Of a stretch of DNA of 64,000 nucleotides, positions 8,087 to 17,471 are shown one piece after another. Made by a program: the position numbers and the translations under genes. Positions within the stretch are counted from its first letter, which is position 1, and each line of letters opens with the position of its first letter. Below the pieces are notes generated by a model, which worked only from the letters and a program-made list of their open reading frames with translations, was not told the DNA's origin and did not search any database. The stretch is from an uncultured Muribaculaceae bacterium. Lineage in GTDB: Bacteria > Bacteroidota > Bacteroidia > Bacteroidales > Muribaculaceae. The stretch spans positions 1 through 64,000 of the forward strand of contig CAJUKU010000003.1 of NCBI GenBank assembly GCA_910587425.1, in the 5' to 3' direction.

Positions 8087-10291
8087 ATGGGAAGAATAGA
8101 TGATGCAACGGTGCAGCGCATACTTGATGCCGCCGATATAGTCGACGTTGTGAGCGATTACGTAAAGCTCCGGCGCCGCGGATCGGGGTTTATCGGTCTG
8201 TGTCCGTTTCATAACGAGCGTACACCATCGTTTTCCGTGTCCAAGACCAAGGGAATCTGCCGCTGTTTCAGTTGCGGCAAGGGTGGCAGTCCGGTAGGCT
8301 TCATAATGGAGGTAGAGCAGATGACCTATCCTGAGGCACTGCGTCTGCTTGCCCGGAAATACAATATCGAGATCGAGGAGCGCGAGCTCTCAGCTGAGGA
8401 GCGTGAGGCTGCCACCGAGCGTGAGAGCATGATGGCGATAAATGAGTTCGCCATGCAGCATTTCGAGCGCAATATGCTCAAGACTACCGAGGGCCAGAAC
8501 ATCGGTCTGTCGTATTTCCGCGAGCGTGGCATAAACGATGCCATGATCAAACGGTTCCACCTCGGATACTCGATGGAGCAGCGCGACGCCCTCTATAAGG
8601 CAGCCGTGGCTGCGGGATTCAAAGGGGAGTATCTGCTGAAGACGAGCCTCTGCCTGCAGAATGAGCGTGGCGAATGGCGCGACCGTTTCCGCGGGCGTGT
8701 GATATTTCCGGTGTTCACGGTCTCGGGCAAAGTCGTGGCTTTCGGCGGCAGGACTCTGCGCAAGGACAAGGAGGTGGCGAAATATGTCAACTCCAGCGAG
8801 TCGATAATCTACAGCAAGAGCCGCGAACTCTACGGTCTTTATCAGGCGAAACCTGAGATCGTGCGCAAGGACAAGTGCATACTCGTGGAGGGGTATATGG
8901 ATGTTATCTCGATGCATCAGGCTGGCATACAGAATGTGGTTGCCTCATCGGGAACATCGCTGACTGAGGGTCAGATCCGTCTGATACACCGTTTCACGGA
9001 GAATGTGACGGTGATCTACGACAGTGATCCCGCCGGTATCAAGGCATCGCTGCGCGGTATAGACATGCTTCTTGCCGAGGGGCTTATGATCAAGGTGCTT
9101 CTTCTGCCGGATGGCGATGATCCGGACTCGTTCGCCCAGTCGCATTCGGCATCGGAAGTCGAGGAATACATCGCCGCCAATGAGGGTGATTTCATAAAAT
9201 TCAAGACCCGGATAATGCTTGAGGGGACGGAGAACGACCCCATAAGCCGTTCGCGTGCGATCAATGATATTGTCCGGACTATATCGGTCATACCGGATCC
9301 GATGCTGCGCACCATGTATATCGGTGAGTGCAGCCGCACGCTCGGTGTGAGCGAGAATCTACTGACCCTGCAGGTCGAGAAACTCATGGCGGAGGCTGCT
9401 GAGCGGCGTGCCGCCGATGAGCAACGCGAGCGTCTGCGCCGTCAGGCCGGCATTGCGTCAGTTGATAATCATCCTCCGCAAGCGGAGCCGCAACAGCAGC
9501 GTCAAGAGGCACCGGTGGTAAGGACAGAAGCTGCTAAGAGCAGTCCGCTGGCACCTTATGAGCGGGAGATCCTGCGATATGCGTTGCGCTACGGTATGCT
9601 ATATCTTGGTGATGTGGTGGATGTCGACGGAGAGGTGAAGCCATTCAATGTGATAGAATATATCGTGCATGAGATGGCGGAGGATGAGATCTGCTTCACG
9701 AGCGCAGAGTTCGGTCATGTGTTCAATGAGGCGGTGCGTCTGAGCCGCGGAGACTGGCAGAATGACTTGGCGCGTTTCACCGAGCGGCAGGAGCAGCAGC
9801 GGCAGCAGGCTATGGCTGACGGAATCGAACGCATACGTCAGGAGTGTACCGATCTCGCGTCGATCCAAAAGGCTGAGAAGGTGCTGAAAGAGCGTGTCGA
9901 TGCGGAATTTGACGAAAGTATAGATACTTATACCACGGAGTATCTGGGACGCATACTTGCATCCTCAGCCGACGATACGGTGCGCACGCTGACTGTAGAT
10001 CTGGTCAACGAGAAGCATAAGCTGAGCAAGATCCACACCAAGTATGCGCACATGGAGACCGAGCGCGACCACCTGAACGATCTCGTGCCGATGGCTCTCT
10101 ACAATCTCAAGGCAGCAATGATAGAGCTGCGTATATGTGAGATCCAGGTGAGGATAAAGGAGGTGCAGGCAACATCGATAGATGAGGCATTGGCGCTAAT
10201 GCGCGAGCAGAAGGATCTGGAGGCGATGAAAGTTGAGCTTGCACGGTATCTCGGGGAGCGCACGATCTCGCAGCGCCGGTTCCGCCGCTGA
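8087..10291 (+). CDS. dnaG: DNA primase
   Basis: A 734-residue bacterial primase that makes RNA primers at the replication fork. The N-terminal CHC2 zinc finger shows CPFHNERTPSFSV followed by CFSCGKGG. The catalytic core follows with the conserved FGGR segment. The TOPRIM domain carries the acidic motifs VEGYMD and DSDPAG. The last part, from about residue 490, is a poorly conserved Gln/Arg-rich linker and a helical domain expected to bind the replicative helicase DnaB. It is longer than E. coli DnaG (about 580 residues), mostly in this C-terminal helical region, as is usual for Bacteroidetes primases. It stands alone between maeB and the rubrerythrin gene. Confidence 0.97.
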   Translation: MGRIDDATVQRILDAADIVDVVSDYVKLRRRGSGFIGLCPFHNERTPSFSVSKTKGICRCFSCGKGGSPVGFIMEVEQMTYPEALRLLARKYNIEIEERELSAEEREAATERESMMAINEFAMQHFERNMLKTTEGQNIGLSYFRERGINDAMIKRFHLGYSMEQRDALYKAAVAAGFKGEYLLKTSLCLQNERGEWRDRFRGRVIFPVFTVSGKVVAFGGRTLRKDKEVAKYVNSSESIIYSKSRELYGLYQAKPEIVRKDKCILVEGYMDVISMHQAGIQNVVASSGTSLTEGQIRLIHRFTENVTVIYDSDPAGIKASLRGIDMLLAEGLMIKVLLLPDGDDPDSFAQSHSASEVEEYIAANEGDFIKFKTRIMLEGTENDPISRSRAINDIVRTISVIPDPMLRTMYIGECSRTLGVSENLLTLQVEKLMAEAAERRAADEQRERLRRQAGIASVDNHPPQAEPQQQRQEAPVVRTEAAKSSPLAPYEREILRYALRYGMLYLGDVVDVDGEVKPFNVIEYIVHEMAEDEICFTSAEFGHVFNEAVRLSRGDWQNDLARFTERQEQQRQQAMADGIERIRQECTDLASIQKAEKVLKERVDAEFDESIDTYTTEYLGRILASSADDTVRTLTVDLVNEKHKLSKIHTKYAHMETERDHLNDLVPMALYNLKAAMIELRICEIQVRIKEVQATSIDEALALMREQKDLEAMKVELARYLGERTISQRRFRR

Positions 10292-10404
10292 TATTGTAGA
10301 TCAGCCGTGGTCTCAGCCGTGATTTCAACATTCATATATCTGCAATATTTTCATGTGATATTGAATTTTTACAGATTATTTCGCAAAATTCACCACGTTA
10401 TCGC

Positions 10405-10434
10405 TTGACAAATCAAATAAACATACTATCTTTG
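10405..10434 (+). promoter_or_regulatory. Promoter of the reverse rubrerythrin gene
   Basis: TTG at 10405-10407, a 19-base spacer, then TATCTTTG at 10427-10434. It gives a leader of about 115 bases that holds a small hairpin (CCGCC pairing with GGCGG, 10494-10507) without a T run. Confidence 0.65.
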
Positions 10435-10558
10435 TAATCGCAAACCGCACCCTCGCAGGATGCATGAAAAGCATGACCGGAGGATGTGATTTTCCGCCAT
10501 CGGGCGGCTAAATGCACAACAATATTATCCAATCAGATTACATCAACCCAACATCATT

Positions 10559-11110
10559 ATGGCAAAGAAATTCATCTGCACCGTGTGCGGTTACGTGCAC
10601 GAAGGCAACGAGGCTCCCGAGAAGTGCCCTCTCTGCGGCGCTCCCAAGAGCAAATTCAAAGAACTCGACGAGGCTGAGGCTCTCCAGTTTGTAACCGAGC
10701 ACCAGATCGGTGTGGCAAAGGGCACTGACGAAGAGATGATCGCAGACCTTACCGCACACTTCAACGGCGAATGCACCGAGGTGGGCATGTATCTCGCTAT
10801 GTCGCGTCAGGCTGACCGCGAGGGCTATCCCGAAATCGCCGAGGCTTTCAAGCGCTACGCTTTCGAGGAGGCAGAGCATGCTTCAAAGTTCGCCGAACTT
10901 CTCGGCGACTGCGTATGGGATACCAAGACCAACCTTGAGAAGCGCATGGCAGCCGAGGCAGGCGCCAACGCCGACAAAATGCGTATCGCAGCCCGCGCAA
11001 AGCAGCTCAATCTCGATGCTATCCATGACACCGTTCATGAAATGGCTAAGGATGAGGCTCGTCACGGTCAGGGCTTCGAGGGTCTCTACCGCCGCTTCTT
11101 CAAGAAATAA
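10559..11110 (+). CDS. Reverse rubrerythrin (N-terminal rubredoxin, C-terminal ferritin-like)
   Basis: A 183-residue diiron protein that detoxifies hydrogen peroxide in anaerobes using reducing power from NAD(P)H. The rubredoxin-like iron site is at the N-terminus (C7, C10, C23, C26 in CTVC and CPLC), followed by an erythrin four-helix domain with glutamate/histidine ligands (FEEAEHASKFAEL and AKDEARHG). That order is the reverse of classical rubrerythrin, as in clostridial peroxide-reducing homologues. It is monocistronic, with a strong promoter match and its own terminator, and fits oxidative defence in an obligate anaerobe. Confidence 0.93.
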   Translation: MAKKFICTVCGYVHEGNEAPEKCPLCGAPKSKFKELDEAEALQFVTEHQIGVAKGTDEEMIADLTAHFNGECTEVGMYLAMSRQADREGYPEIAEAFKRYAFEEAEHASKFAELLGDCVWDTKTNLEKRMAAEAGANADKMRIAARAKQLNLDAIHDTVHEMAKDEARHGQGFEGLYRRFFKK

Positions 11111-11135
11111 TCAGGCGTTAGCCTAAGATACCAGG

Positions 11136-11176
11136 GAGACGGTGTGCTACATGGTGGCACGCCGTCTCTGTTTTTT
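11136..11176 (+). terminator. Terminator of the reverse rubrerythrin gene
   Basis: The stem GAGACGGTGTGC (from 11136) pairs with GCACGCCGTCTC (to 11168), with one wobble pair. Six T follow at 11171-11176. Confidence 0.85.
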
Positions 11177-11277
11177 CAGTTACCGCTCTAAGGTGCGTAG
11201 CCTGAAAAAGCGCAAAAAATCAATTTGTGTGGTGACGGATGCAATTTTTACTGTAGTAGTAGCGTCATATCATCACA

Positions 11278-11784
11278 ATGCCACAATCAGCAATGACACC
11301 CGCCGAACAACTGTTCAACCAGATCATGCAGCAACACACCCCGCTTATAAGCAAGGTGTGCTACATGTATGCCACTGATACCGAGCACTTCAAGGATCTC
11401 ACACAGGAGGTGGCGGCAAATATCTGGTGCGGTCTCGACAGTTTCCGTGCGGAGTCGAAAGCCTCGACGTGGATTTATCGTGTGGCGATCAATACCTGCG
11501 TGAGCTTCTACCGCCGCAACAAGCGTCATGAAGGCGCGTTGCCGCTCGACAGCGCCGGAACAGTAGCCATCGACAACGCTGATGCGGAGCACCGCGAGCA
11601 GCTTGCCATGATGTACCGCCTGATATCCGACCTCGGTAAGATAGACCGCGCATTGATAATGCTGTGGCTCGACGAGAAATCGTACGACGAGATGGCTGAG
11701 ATCACCGGTCTCACCCGCGCCAATGTCGCCTCACGTCTCCACCGTGCCCGCGCCCGCCTTACCCTCAAAGCACAACAACTATGA
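11278..11784 (+). CDS. ECF-type RNA polymerase sigma factor
   Basis: A 168-residue sigma-70 family protein with only regions 2 and 4. Region 2 includes the DLTQEVAANIW segment and STWIYRVAIN. Region 4 is the helix-turn-helix SYDEMAEITGLTRANVASRLHRAR. It overlaps the following membrane protein gene by 4 bases (ATGA), the usual sign of a sigma/anti-sigma pair. The regulon cannot be read from the sequence. No clear promoter of the vegetative type was seen in the 100 bases upstream. Confidence 0.92.
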   Translation: MPQSAMTPAEQLFNQIMQQHTPLISKVCYMYATDTEHFKDLTQEVAANIWCGLDSFRAESKASTWIYRVAINTCVSFYRRNKRHEGALPLDSAGTVAIDNADAEHREQLAMMYRLISDLGKIDRALIMLWLDEKSYDEMAEITGLTRANVASRLHRARARLTLKAQQL

Positions 11785-12386
11785 ACATAACGCAGCAATC
11801 ACACGACCCTATGCAACAGCTTCGCGACGCATGGCGCAACGCCAATATAGCGTCGCCGACGGAAGCTACCGAAGCACGCCGCACGCCACGCGTGGCGGGA
11901 AAGCGCCGCCAGCTTATCAGGCGGCTGCGTCTGCTGGCTCTGATCTCGGTGCTTATGATCGGCTATGTGCCGCTTATGCTCATGCACTTGACAGATACCC
12001 CGCTGCAGTTGTGCTTGATCCTTGCGCTGTTTTTTGCAGTTGCAGCAACGAGTTTCATGCTGACATCGCGCGTGGTGGTCAGTGCCGATCCAGCCCGCCT
12101 GAGTGTGGCTGATATGTTGCGGGCGCTTGCGGCAGTGGAACGACGTCTGATGCTGCACCGCATGGTGGGGTGGATATTTGCTATACCGATAATAGCATGG
12201 ATGCTGTGGATATTCCGCACGACCAGTACAGCAATGTTCTGGGGAGGGGTTGCCGGTGCCGTTATCGGAGTGATCGCCGGTACTGTCACCTACCGGCGTT
12301 TCCGCCGCATAATCGCAGACATCCGCCGCGAACTCGATGGTGAGGATGATGAGTGGGAAGGCAAATCGGAGAGTAAAATAGGTTGA
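11781..12386 (+). CDS. Multipass membrane protein, possible anti-sigma partner
   Basis: A 201-residue protein with a hydrophilic N-terminus of about 45 residues and about four predicted membrane segments in two pairs: around 50-68 and 75-95, then 130-147 and 152-172. It ends in an acidic tail. I see no zinc-binding anti-sigma motif. Because it is translationally coupled to the ECF sigma gene, a role in holding or releasing that sigma factor at the inner membrane is the most likely inference. Confidence 0.75.
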   Translation: MNITQQSHDPMQQLRDAWRNANIASPTEATEARRTPRVAGKRRQLIRRLRLLALISVLMIGYVPLMLMHLTDTPLQLCLILALFFAVAATSFMLTSRVVVSADPARLSVADMLRALAAVERRLMLHRMVGWIFAIPIIAWMLWIFRTTSTAMFWGGVAGAVIGVIAGTVTYRRFRRIIADIRRELDGEDDEWEGKSESKIG

Positions 12387-12412
12387 GACGTTCAAAATTC
12401 CGGCGAAAAAAA

Positions 12413-12443
12413 TTTGTCACGCCATTGGCAATTTGTAACTTTG
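12413..12443 (+). promoter_or_regulatory. Promoter of pyrB-pyrI-flavin reductase
   Basis: TTTG at 12413-12416, a 19-base spacer, and TAACTTTG at 12436-12443. Transcription would start near 12450, just before the short leader ORF at 12459. Confidence 0.75.
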
Positions 12444-12458
12444 CACCGAACGCAACCA

Positions 12459-12521
12459 ATGCCTGACGCTCCGGATGTGAAGAGTCGCGGAGTTTGCGGC
12501 ATACAGAATGATTTGCCATGA
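12459..12521 (+). CDS. Putative 20-residue leader peptide upstream of pyrB
   Basis: A short ORF opens with ATG about 10 bases after the predicted transcription start. It encodes 20 residues (MPDAPDVKSRGVCGIQNDLP), and its TGA stop overlaps the pyrB ATG as ATGA. That geometry suggests translational coupling or leader control of pyrB expression. In E. coli pyrBI is controlled through a leader peptide, but by an unrelated arrangement, and there is no terminator hairpin here. No homology is recognised, and chance cannot be excluded. Confidence 0.4.
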   Translation: MPDAPDVKSRGVCGIQNDLP

Positions 12522-13438
12522 ACAATAACAGCTTAGTGTCAATCGATGACATTTCGCGCGACGAGATTCTACAGCTCATCCGCGTGGCACGCCACTTTGA
12601 GGAGAACCCTAACAGCAGGCTCCTGGATGGAAAAGTGGTCGCCACGCTTTTTTTTGAGCCGTCCACGCGCACACGACTCAGTTTTGAAACCGCCGTCAAC
12701 CGCCTTGGCGGCCGTGTGATCGGATTCTCCGATGCGAGCACATCAAGCTCAGCCAAGGGCGAGACGCTCAAGGACACCATAAAGATGGTGAGCAATTATG
12801 TGGATCTCATAGTCATGCGCCATCATCTCGAGGGGGCGGCACGCTATGCTACGGAAGTCACCGATGTGCCGGTGATCAATGCCGGCGACGGTGCCAACCA
12901 GCACCCCTCGCAAACTATGCTCGACCTCTACTCCATAGAGAAGACCCAGGGCACGCTTGAAAATCTGACCATAACTCTTGTGGGCGACCTCAAGTATGGC
13001 AGAACGGTGCACTCGCTGCTCATGGCTATGAGGTATTTCAATCCGACATTCCGCTTCGTGGCGTGCGAGGAGCTGCGTATGCCGCGCGAATACAAGGAAT
13101 TCTGTGACCGCGAGGGTATACGCTATACAGAGCATACGGAGTTCTCGCCTGAAGTGATCAATACCTCCGATATAATCTACATGACCCGCGTGCAGCGCGA
13201 GCGTTTCACCGATATCATGGAGTATGAGAAGGTGAAGAATCTGTACACGCTGCGCAACGATATGCTCGCGGATGCCCGTCAGAATCTGCGCGTGCTTCAT
13301 CCGCTGCCACGCATCAACGAGATCAGCCAGGATGTTGACGACAATCCGAAGGCTTACTACTTCGAGCAGGCACGCAACGGACTTTTCGCACGCCAGGCTA
13401 TAATATGCCGCGCATTAGGAATCGACCCACTAAAGTAA
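12518..13438 (+). CDS. pyrB: Aspartate carbamoyltransferase, catalytic chain
   Basis: A 306-residue transcarbamoylase that joins carbamoyl phosphate and aspartate, the committed step of pyrimidine synthesis. The carbamoyl phosphate loop FFEPSTRTRLSFE, the mobile lysine loop STSSSAKGE, GDLKYGRTVHSL and the aspartate-binding HPLPRINEI are all present. It is followed after 7 bases by pyrI, so the enzyme is the E. coli-like hexamer of catalytic trimers and regulatory dimers. Confidence 0.98.
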   Translation: MNNNSLVSIDDISRDEILQLIRVARHFEENPNSRLLDGKVVATLFFEPSTRTRLSFETAVNRLGGRVIGFSDASTSSSAKGETLKDTIKMVSNYVDLIVMRHHLEGAARYATEVTDVPVINAGDGANQHPSQTMLDLYSIEKTQGTLENLTITLVGDLKYGRTVHSLLMAMRYFNPTFRFVACEELRMPREYKEFCDREGIRYTEHTEFSPEVINTSDIIYMTRVQRERFTDIMEYEKVKNLYTLRNDMLADARQNLRVLHPLPRINEISQDVDDNPKAYYFEQARNGLFARQAIICRALGIDPLK

Positions 13439-13445
13439 CGCCACT

Positions 13446-13907
13446 ATGAATACTGACAAGAAGGAACTCGCCGTAGCGGCGCTCCGCAACGGCACCGTAA
13501 TAGACCATATACCCCACCAGGTACTTTTCAAAGTGGCTGACCTGCTCGGAATACAGTCGCTCGACACCCATGTGACGATAGGCAACAACCTCGACAGCCG
13601 CCGTATGGGCAAGAAGGGCATAATAAAGGTTGCCGATGTGTTCTTCCCGGAGGATACGCTCAACCGGATAGCGATAATAGCTCCCGGAGCCAAGATCAAT
13701 ATAATCCGCGACTTCGAGGTGGTGGAGAAGCACCCTGTGACGCTTGCCGACGAGATCGTGGGCATAATACGTTGCGGTAATCCGAAGTGCATCACCAATA
13801 ATGAGCCGATGCGCACCCGCTTCACGGTGACCGACCGCGAGGATGTGACACTCCGTTGCCATTACTGCGGAAAATCTGTAAAGAGCACCGATGCACAGAT
13901 CCTCTGA
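13446..13907 (+). CDS. pyrI: Aspartate carbamoyltransferase, regulatory chain
   Basis: A 153-residue regulatory subunit that binds ATP and CTP and contacts PyrB. The N-terminal allosteric domain has the characteristic IDHIPHQVLFKVADLLG segment. The C-terminal zinc domain has CGNPKC and CHYCGKS, giving the four cysteine ligands. Length is normal. The 3' end overlaps the next gene by 17 bases. Confidence 0.97.
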   Translation: MNTDKKELAVAALRNGTVIDHIPHQVLFKVADLLGIQSLDTHVTIGNNLDSRRMGKKGIIKVADVFFPEDTLNRIAIIAPGAKINIIRDFEVVEKHPVTLADEIVGIIRCGNPKCITNNEPMRTRFTVTDREDVTLRCHYCGKSVKSTDAQIL

Positions 13908-14475
13908 TGACACTATCCGTCCGGTTTGGAAGCCGGGAACGATGGTATACCCGCTTCCGGCTGTGCTCGTGAGCTGCGGTGACTATGACAATGCCAATAT
14001 AATTACTGTAGCCTGGACCGGCACGATATGCACGAATCCGGCTATGCTATATATATCGGTGCGTCCGGAGCGTCACAGCTACGAACTGATACGCTCGCGA
14101 ATGGAGTTCACCATAAATCTGACCAGTGCTGCGATGGCACGCGCCACAGACCTGTGCGGAGTGATATCCGGACGTGACACTGACAAATGGAAAGCTGCGG
14201 GTCTTACGAAAGCCCGGGGCGTGGCGGTAGGCTGTCCGTACATCGCAGAGTCGCCCCTTGCCATTGAATGCCGTGTGAAGCAGATCATGGAGCTGGGGAG
14301 TCATCACATGTTCATAGCCGATGTGCTCGACACTCTTCCTGATCCCCGTCTGATCGATCCGGTGACCGACCGTTTCGATCTCTCGAAAGCGGAACTTCTG
14401 AACTATACCCACGGGCATTACTATGCGCAGGGTGAGGAGCTCGGGCATTTCGGGTGGACAGTGCGTAAGAAATGA
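13891..14475 (+). CDS. Flavin reductase family protein, FMN binding
   Basis: A 194-residue protein of the FMN-binding split-barrel family of flavin reductases. It opens with KPGTMVYPLPAVLVSCGD, then a strand pattern with NIITVAWTGTICTNP and SVRPERHSYELI, the conserved flavin-contact region. Members pass electrons to flavin or flavoproteins in the cytoplasm; the substrate is unknown here. It overlaps pyrI by 17 bases and ends the pyr operon before a strong terminator. Its link to pyrimidine synthesis is unclear. Confidence 0.88.
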   Translation: MHRSSDDTIRPVWKPGTMVYPLPAVLVSCGDYDNANIITVAWTGTICTNPAMLYISVRPERHSYELIRSRMEFTINLTSAAMARATDLCGVISGRDTDKWKAAGLTKARGVAVGCPYIAESPLAIECRVKQIMELGSHHMFIADVLDTLPDPRLIDPVTDRFDLSKAELLNYTHGHYYAQGEELGHFGWTVRKK

Positions 14476-14495
14476 TATCCATAGCAATGTATTAT

Positions 14496-14540
14496 AACCG
14501 GTGGCGGTCGCAATGCGGATCCCCACCGGTTTTTCTTTTT
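14496..14540 (+). terminator. Terminator of the pyrBI operon
   Basis: The stem AACCGGTGG (14496-14504) pairs with CCACCGGTT (14523-14531), and a T-rich tail follows. Confidence 0.85.
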
Positions 14541-14630
14541 GCCGCACAGTCGGTGCTCTGCAAAGGGTCGCTCGTCGGGTTTCGGGCGTATTTACGGGGG
14601 TAATTATTTCGCCATAAAGAATAATTAACG

Positions 14631-14638
14631 TAAATTTG
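14631..14638 (+). promoter_or_regulatory. -7 box upstream of the TonB-dependent receptor
   Basis: TAAATTTG matches TAnnTTTG and would give a leader of about 55 bases. The -33 element is not clear. Confidence 0.45.
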
Positions 14639-14701
14639 CAGCTTAAAACGGACTCCAAATATAAAACACCAATATAAGTAATTATAACCCAATCATTCAC
14701 T

Positions 14702-17458
14702 ATGAAGAGACTCTTTCTCTTAGCCGGATTGATGTGGATCGCCTGCCTCACGGCAATGGCTGCCGACATCAAATGCACCGGCACCGTGATCGATGAATTT
14801 GACGACCCGATGCCCGGCGCCTCAGTTTCAGTGCCCGGCACGAACATCGCCACAGCAACCGACATCGACGGTAACTTTAAACTCAGTGTTCCTGAATCAG
14901 CCAAGACGATCCGTATCACATTCGTCGGCTACAAGACAATGGAACTGAAACCTGCCGCCGATATGGGCACAATCAAGCTCGAGGTCGATGCGAAGACACT
15001 GAGCGACGTTGTGGTCACACAGTCGATCGGTAAAACCCGCGAGACCCCTGTCGCAATGTCGACGATCTCAGCCGAGACTATCGAGTTCAAGCTCGGCAAC
15101 CAGGAACTTCTCGAAGTTCTCAAGACCACTCCGGGTGTCTACACCCGCAGCGAGGGTGGCGGCTATGGAGATGCCAAGACCCGCATGCGTGGCTTCCATA
15201 GCGAGAACGTGGCTATGCTTATCAACGGTATCCCCGTAAATGATATGGAATGGGGTGGCGTGTACATGAGCAACTGGGCTAACCTCTCAGATGTAGCTTC
15301 AAGCATACAGACTCAGCGCGGACTCGGTGCTACAATCGTCTCCACCCCCTCGATCGGCGGTACTATCAATATCACCACCCGCACAATCGATGTGGAGAAA
15401 GGCGGAAGCGTATGGTACGGAATGGGCAACGACGGTCTGAATCAGATCGGCGTCAAGCTCTCGACCGGCATGATGAAGAACGGATGGGCTGTGACTGTGC
15501 TCGGCGCGCGCAAGTGGGCTGACGGTTATATCCAGGGTACCGCCTACAACGCTTACTCATGGTTTATCAATGTCACCAAGCGCATCAACGACTCACACCA
15601 GATCGGCTTCACCGGTTTCGGTGCTCCGCAGTGGCATGACCAGCGCAACTACAACAACGGTCTGACTATCGAGGGATGGCAGAGCGTGCGCGACTACATG
15701 CAGGGTGAGAGCCCCTACCGTTACAACCCCACCTACGGTTTCCGTTCCAACGGCAAGGCTTACAACTCGAACCACAACTTCTATCACAAGCCTCAGCTCG
15801 CACTTAACCATATCTGGCAGATCGACGAGACCCAATCGCTCTCCACATCAGTATACGCATCTATCACTTCCGGTGGTGGACGCTCGGGCATGGGTCGCAC
15901 GGTATACAATGCCGACGGCTCGTCGACATCGTACAGCTCATCATGGTATGGCGCAACTGATGGTGTGCTCAACATGCAGTTCCGCACTCCGGAAGGTTAC
16001 TACGATTACGCAGCCGTGGAGCGCATGAACGCTGCCTCCAATTCAGGCTCCAATATGATCATAGCCAACTCATTGAATGCCCATACCACCTACGGTCTCA
16101 TCTCGTCGTACAAGAAGCGTATCGACTTCAACAACGGCAACCGCTTGAACATCACCGGTGGTCTTGACCTCCGCTACTATGTCGGTCACCACAAGACTGA
16201 GATCTCCGACCTGTTCGGCGGTGATTATTACATCGATAACTACAACCGTAACAACGTGCAGCCTTACAACAATGCCACCCACAACAAGAATGATCTCGCA
16301 TGGGTGTACGAGAAGCTGCATGTAGGCGACGTGGTGAACCGCAACTATGACGGTTTCACATGCCAGGAAGGCATCTACGGTCAGGGTGAGTATACGATGC
16401 TCGACGGCAAACTCAATTTCGTGCTTGCCGGCGCGCTCAACAACAATACCTACTGGCGTAAGGATTTCTACTATTACGATGAGGCTAACTCGCGCTCCGA
16501 GACCAAGAACTTCATCGGCGGCACTATCAAGGGTGGCGTGAACTATAACATTGACCGTCACAACAACGTGTTTTTCAATGCCGGCTACATCTCACGTGCA
16601 CCGTTCTTCAGCTACGGTGTGTTCCTCTCCGCGCAGCGTTCGAACATCACAAACCCCGACGCCACCAACGAGAAGGTCGGTTCTATCGAGGTAGGTTACG
16701 GTTACCGTTCTCCCAAGTTTACTGTAGAGGTGAACGCCTACTACACCAAGTGGATGGACCGCACGATGTCGAAGGGTGAGCAGATCGACCCCGCTATCGC
16801 ACAGGATGGTTCGAACTACTACTATTTCGCAATGTCGGGTGTCGATGCCCGTCACATGGGTATCGAGATCAATGCGAAGTACAAGCCTGTGAAATGGTTT
16901 GAGGCTGACGCAATGCTCTCGCTCGGCGACTGGCAGTGGGATTCGGATGCCACCGGTTACTTCTACAACCAGGACGGCGCTCCTCTGAAATCACTGAACG
17001 GTACGGTAGCTTCGGGCATCCTCGCCGAGGATCACCTGCACGCCACACTCGAGCAGAAGGGTGTGAAGGTGAGCGGCTCCGCACAGACGACAGCTGCTCT
17101 CGGCGTGACATTCCGTCCTTTCCAGGGATTCCGCATCGGAGGCGACTGGACACTCTATGCCCGCGATTATTCCGACATCAACCTCACATCATCGAGCCTG
17201 CAGAACGGTCAGGTGCTCAAGCCCGGCACACCCTGGCGTATGCCGTGGGGCAACCAGCTTGACCTCAACGCTTCATACAGCTTCAAGATCGGTGGTATCG
17301 ACGCTACGCTCTATGGCAACGTCAACAACCTTTGCAACTACAACTACGTCACCCAGGCGCAGACACCCCTCGGTGCTGTCGGCACATGGCGCAACGCCAA
17401 CCGTGTGTTCTACAACTTCGGACGCACCTACAGCATGAAGCTTAAAATCAACTTCTAA
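14702..17458 (+). CDS. TonB-dependent outer membrane receptor with carboxypeptidase-like N-domain
   Basis: A 918-residue outer membrane transporter. It has a signal peptide (first about 20 residues), then a carboxypeptidase-regulatory-like beta-sandwich (about 22-100; DPMPGASVSVPGTNIATATD). The plug domain follows at about 105-230 (ETPVAMSTISAETIE, MRGFHSENVAMLINGIPVND), then a beta-barrel ending in an aromatic-rich C-terminus (SMKLKINF). It lacks the SusC-type plug signature, and no SusD gene follows. The partner is instead the repeat-bearing lipoprotein 13 bases downstream. The substrate is unknown; ions, vitamins, peptides or glycans are all possible. Confidence 0.92.
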   Translation: MKRLFLLAGLMWIACLTAMAADIKCTGTVIDEFDDPMPGASVSVPGTNIATATDIDGNFKLSVPESAKTIRITFVGYKTMELKPAADMGTIKLEVDAKTLSDVVVTQSIGKTRETPVAMSTISAETIEFKLGNQELLEVLKTTPGVYTRSEGGGYGDAKTRMRGFHSENVAMLINGIPVNDMEWGGVYMSNWANLSDVASSIQTQRGLGATIVSTPSIGGTINITTRTIDVEKGGSVWYGMGNDGLNQIGVKLSTGMMKNGWAVTVLGARKWADGYIQGTAYNAYSWFINVTKRINDSHQIGFTGFGAPQWHDQRNYNNGLTIEGWQSVRDYMQGESPYRYNPTYGFRSNGKAYNSNHNFYHKPQLALNHIWQIDETQSLSTSVYASITSGGGRSGMGRTVYNADGSSTSYSSSWYGATDGVLNMQFRTPEGYYDYAAVERMNAASNSGSNMIIANSLNAHTTYGLISSYKKRIDFNNGNRLNITGGLDLRYYVGHHKTEISDLFGGDYYIDNYNRNNVQPYNNATHNKNDLAWVYEKLHVGDVVNRNYDGFTCQEGIYGQGEYTMLDGKLNFVLAGALNNNTYWRKDFYYYDEANSRSETKNFIGGTIKGGVNYNIDRHNNVFFNAGYISRAPFFSYGVFLSAQRSNITNPDATNEKVGSIEVGYGYRSPKFTVEVNAYYTKWMDRTMSKGEQIDPAIAQDGSNYYYFAMSGVDARHMGIEINAKYKPVKWFEADAMLSLGDWQWDSDATGYFYNQDGAPLKSLNGTVASGILAEDHLHATLEQKGVKVSGSAQTTAALGVTFRPFQGFRIGGDWTLYARDYSDINLTSSSLQNGQVLKPGTPWRMPWGNQLDLNASYSFKIGGIDATLYGNVNNLCNYNYVTQAQTPLGAVGTWRNANRVFYNFGRTYSMKLKINF

Positions 17459-17471
17459 GTAAATCGTGGTA

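Noticed and set aside
10441..10558. Riboswitch in the reverse rubrerythrin leader.
   Set aside because: Only a 5-bp hairpin and very short ORFs are present, and none of the classic riboswitch motifs is recognisable.
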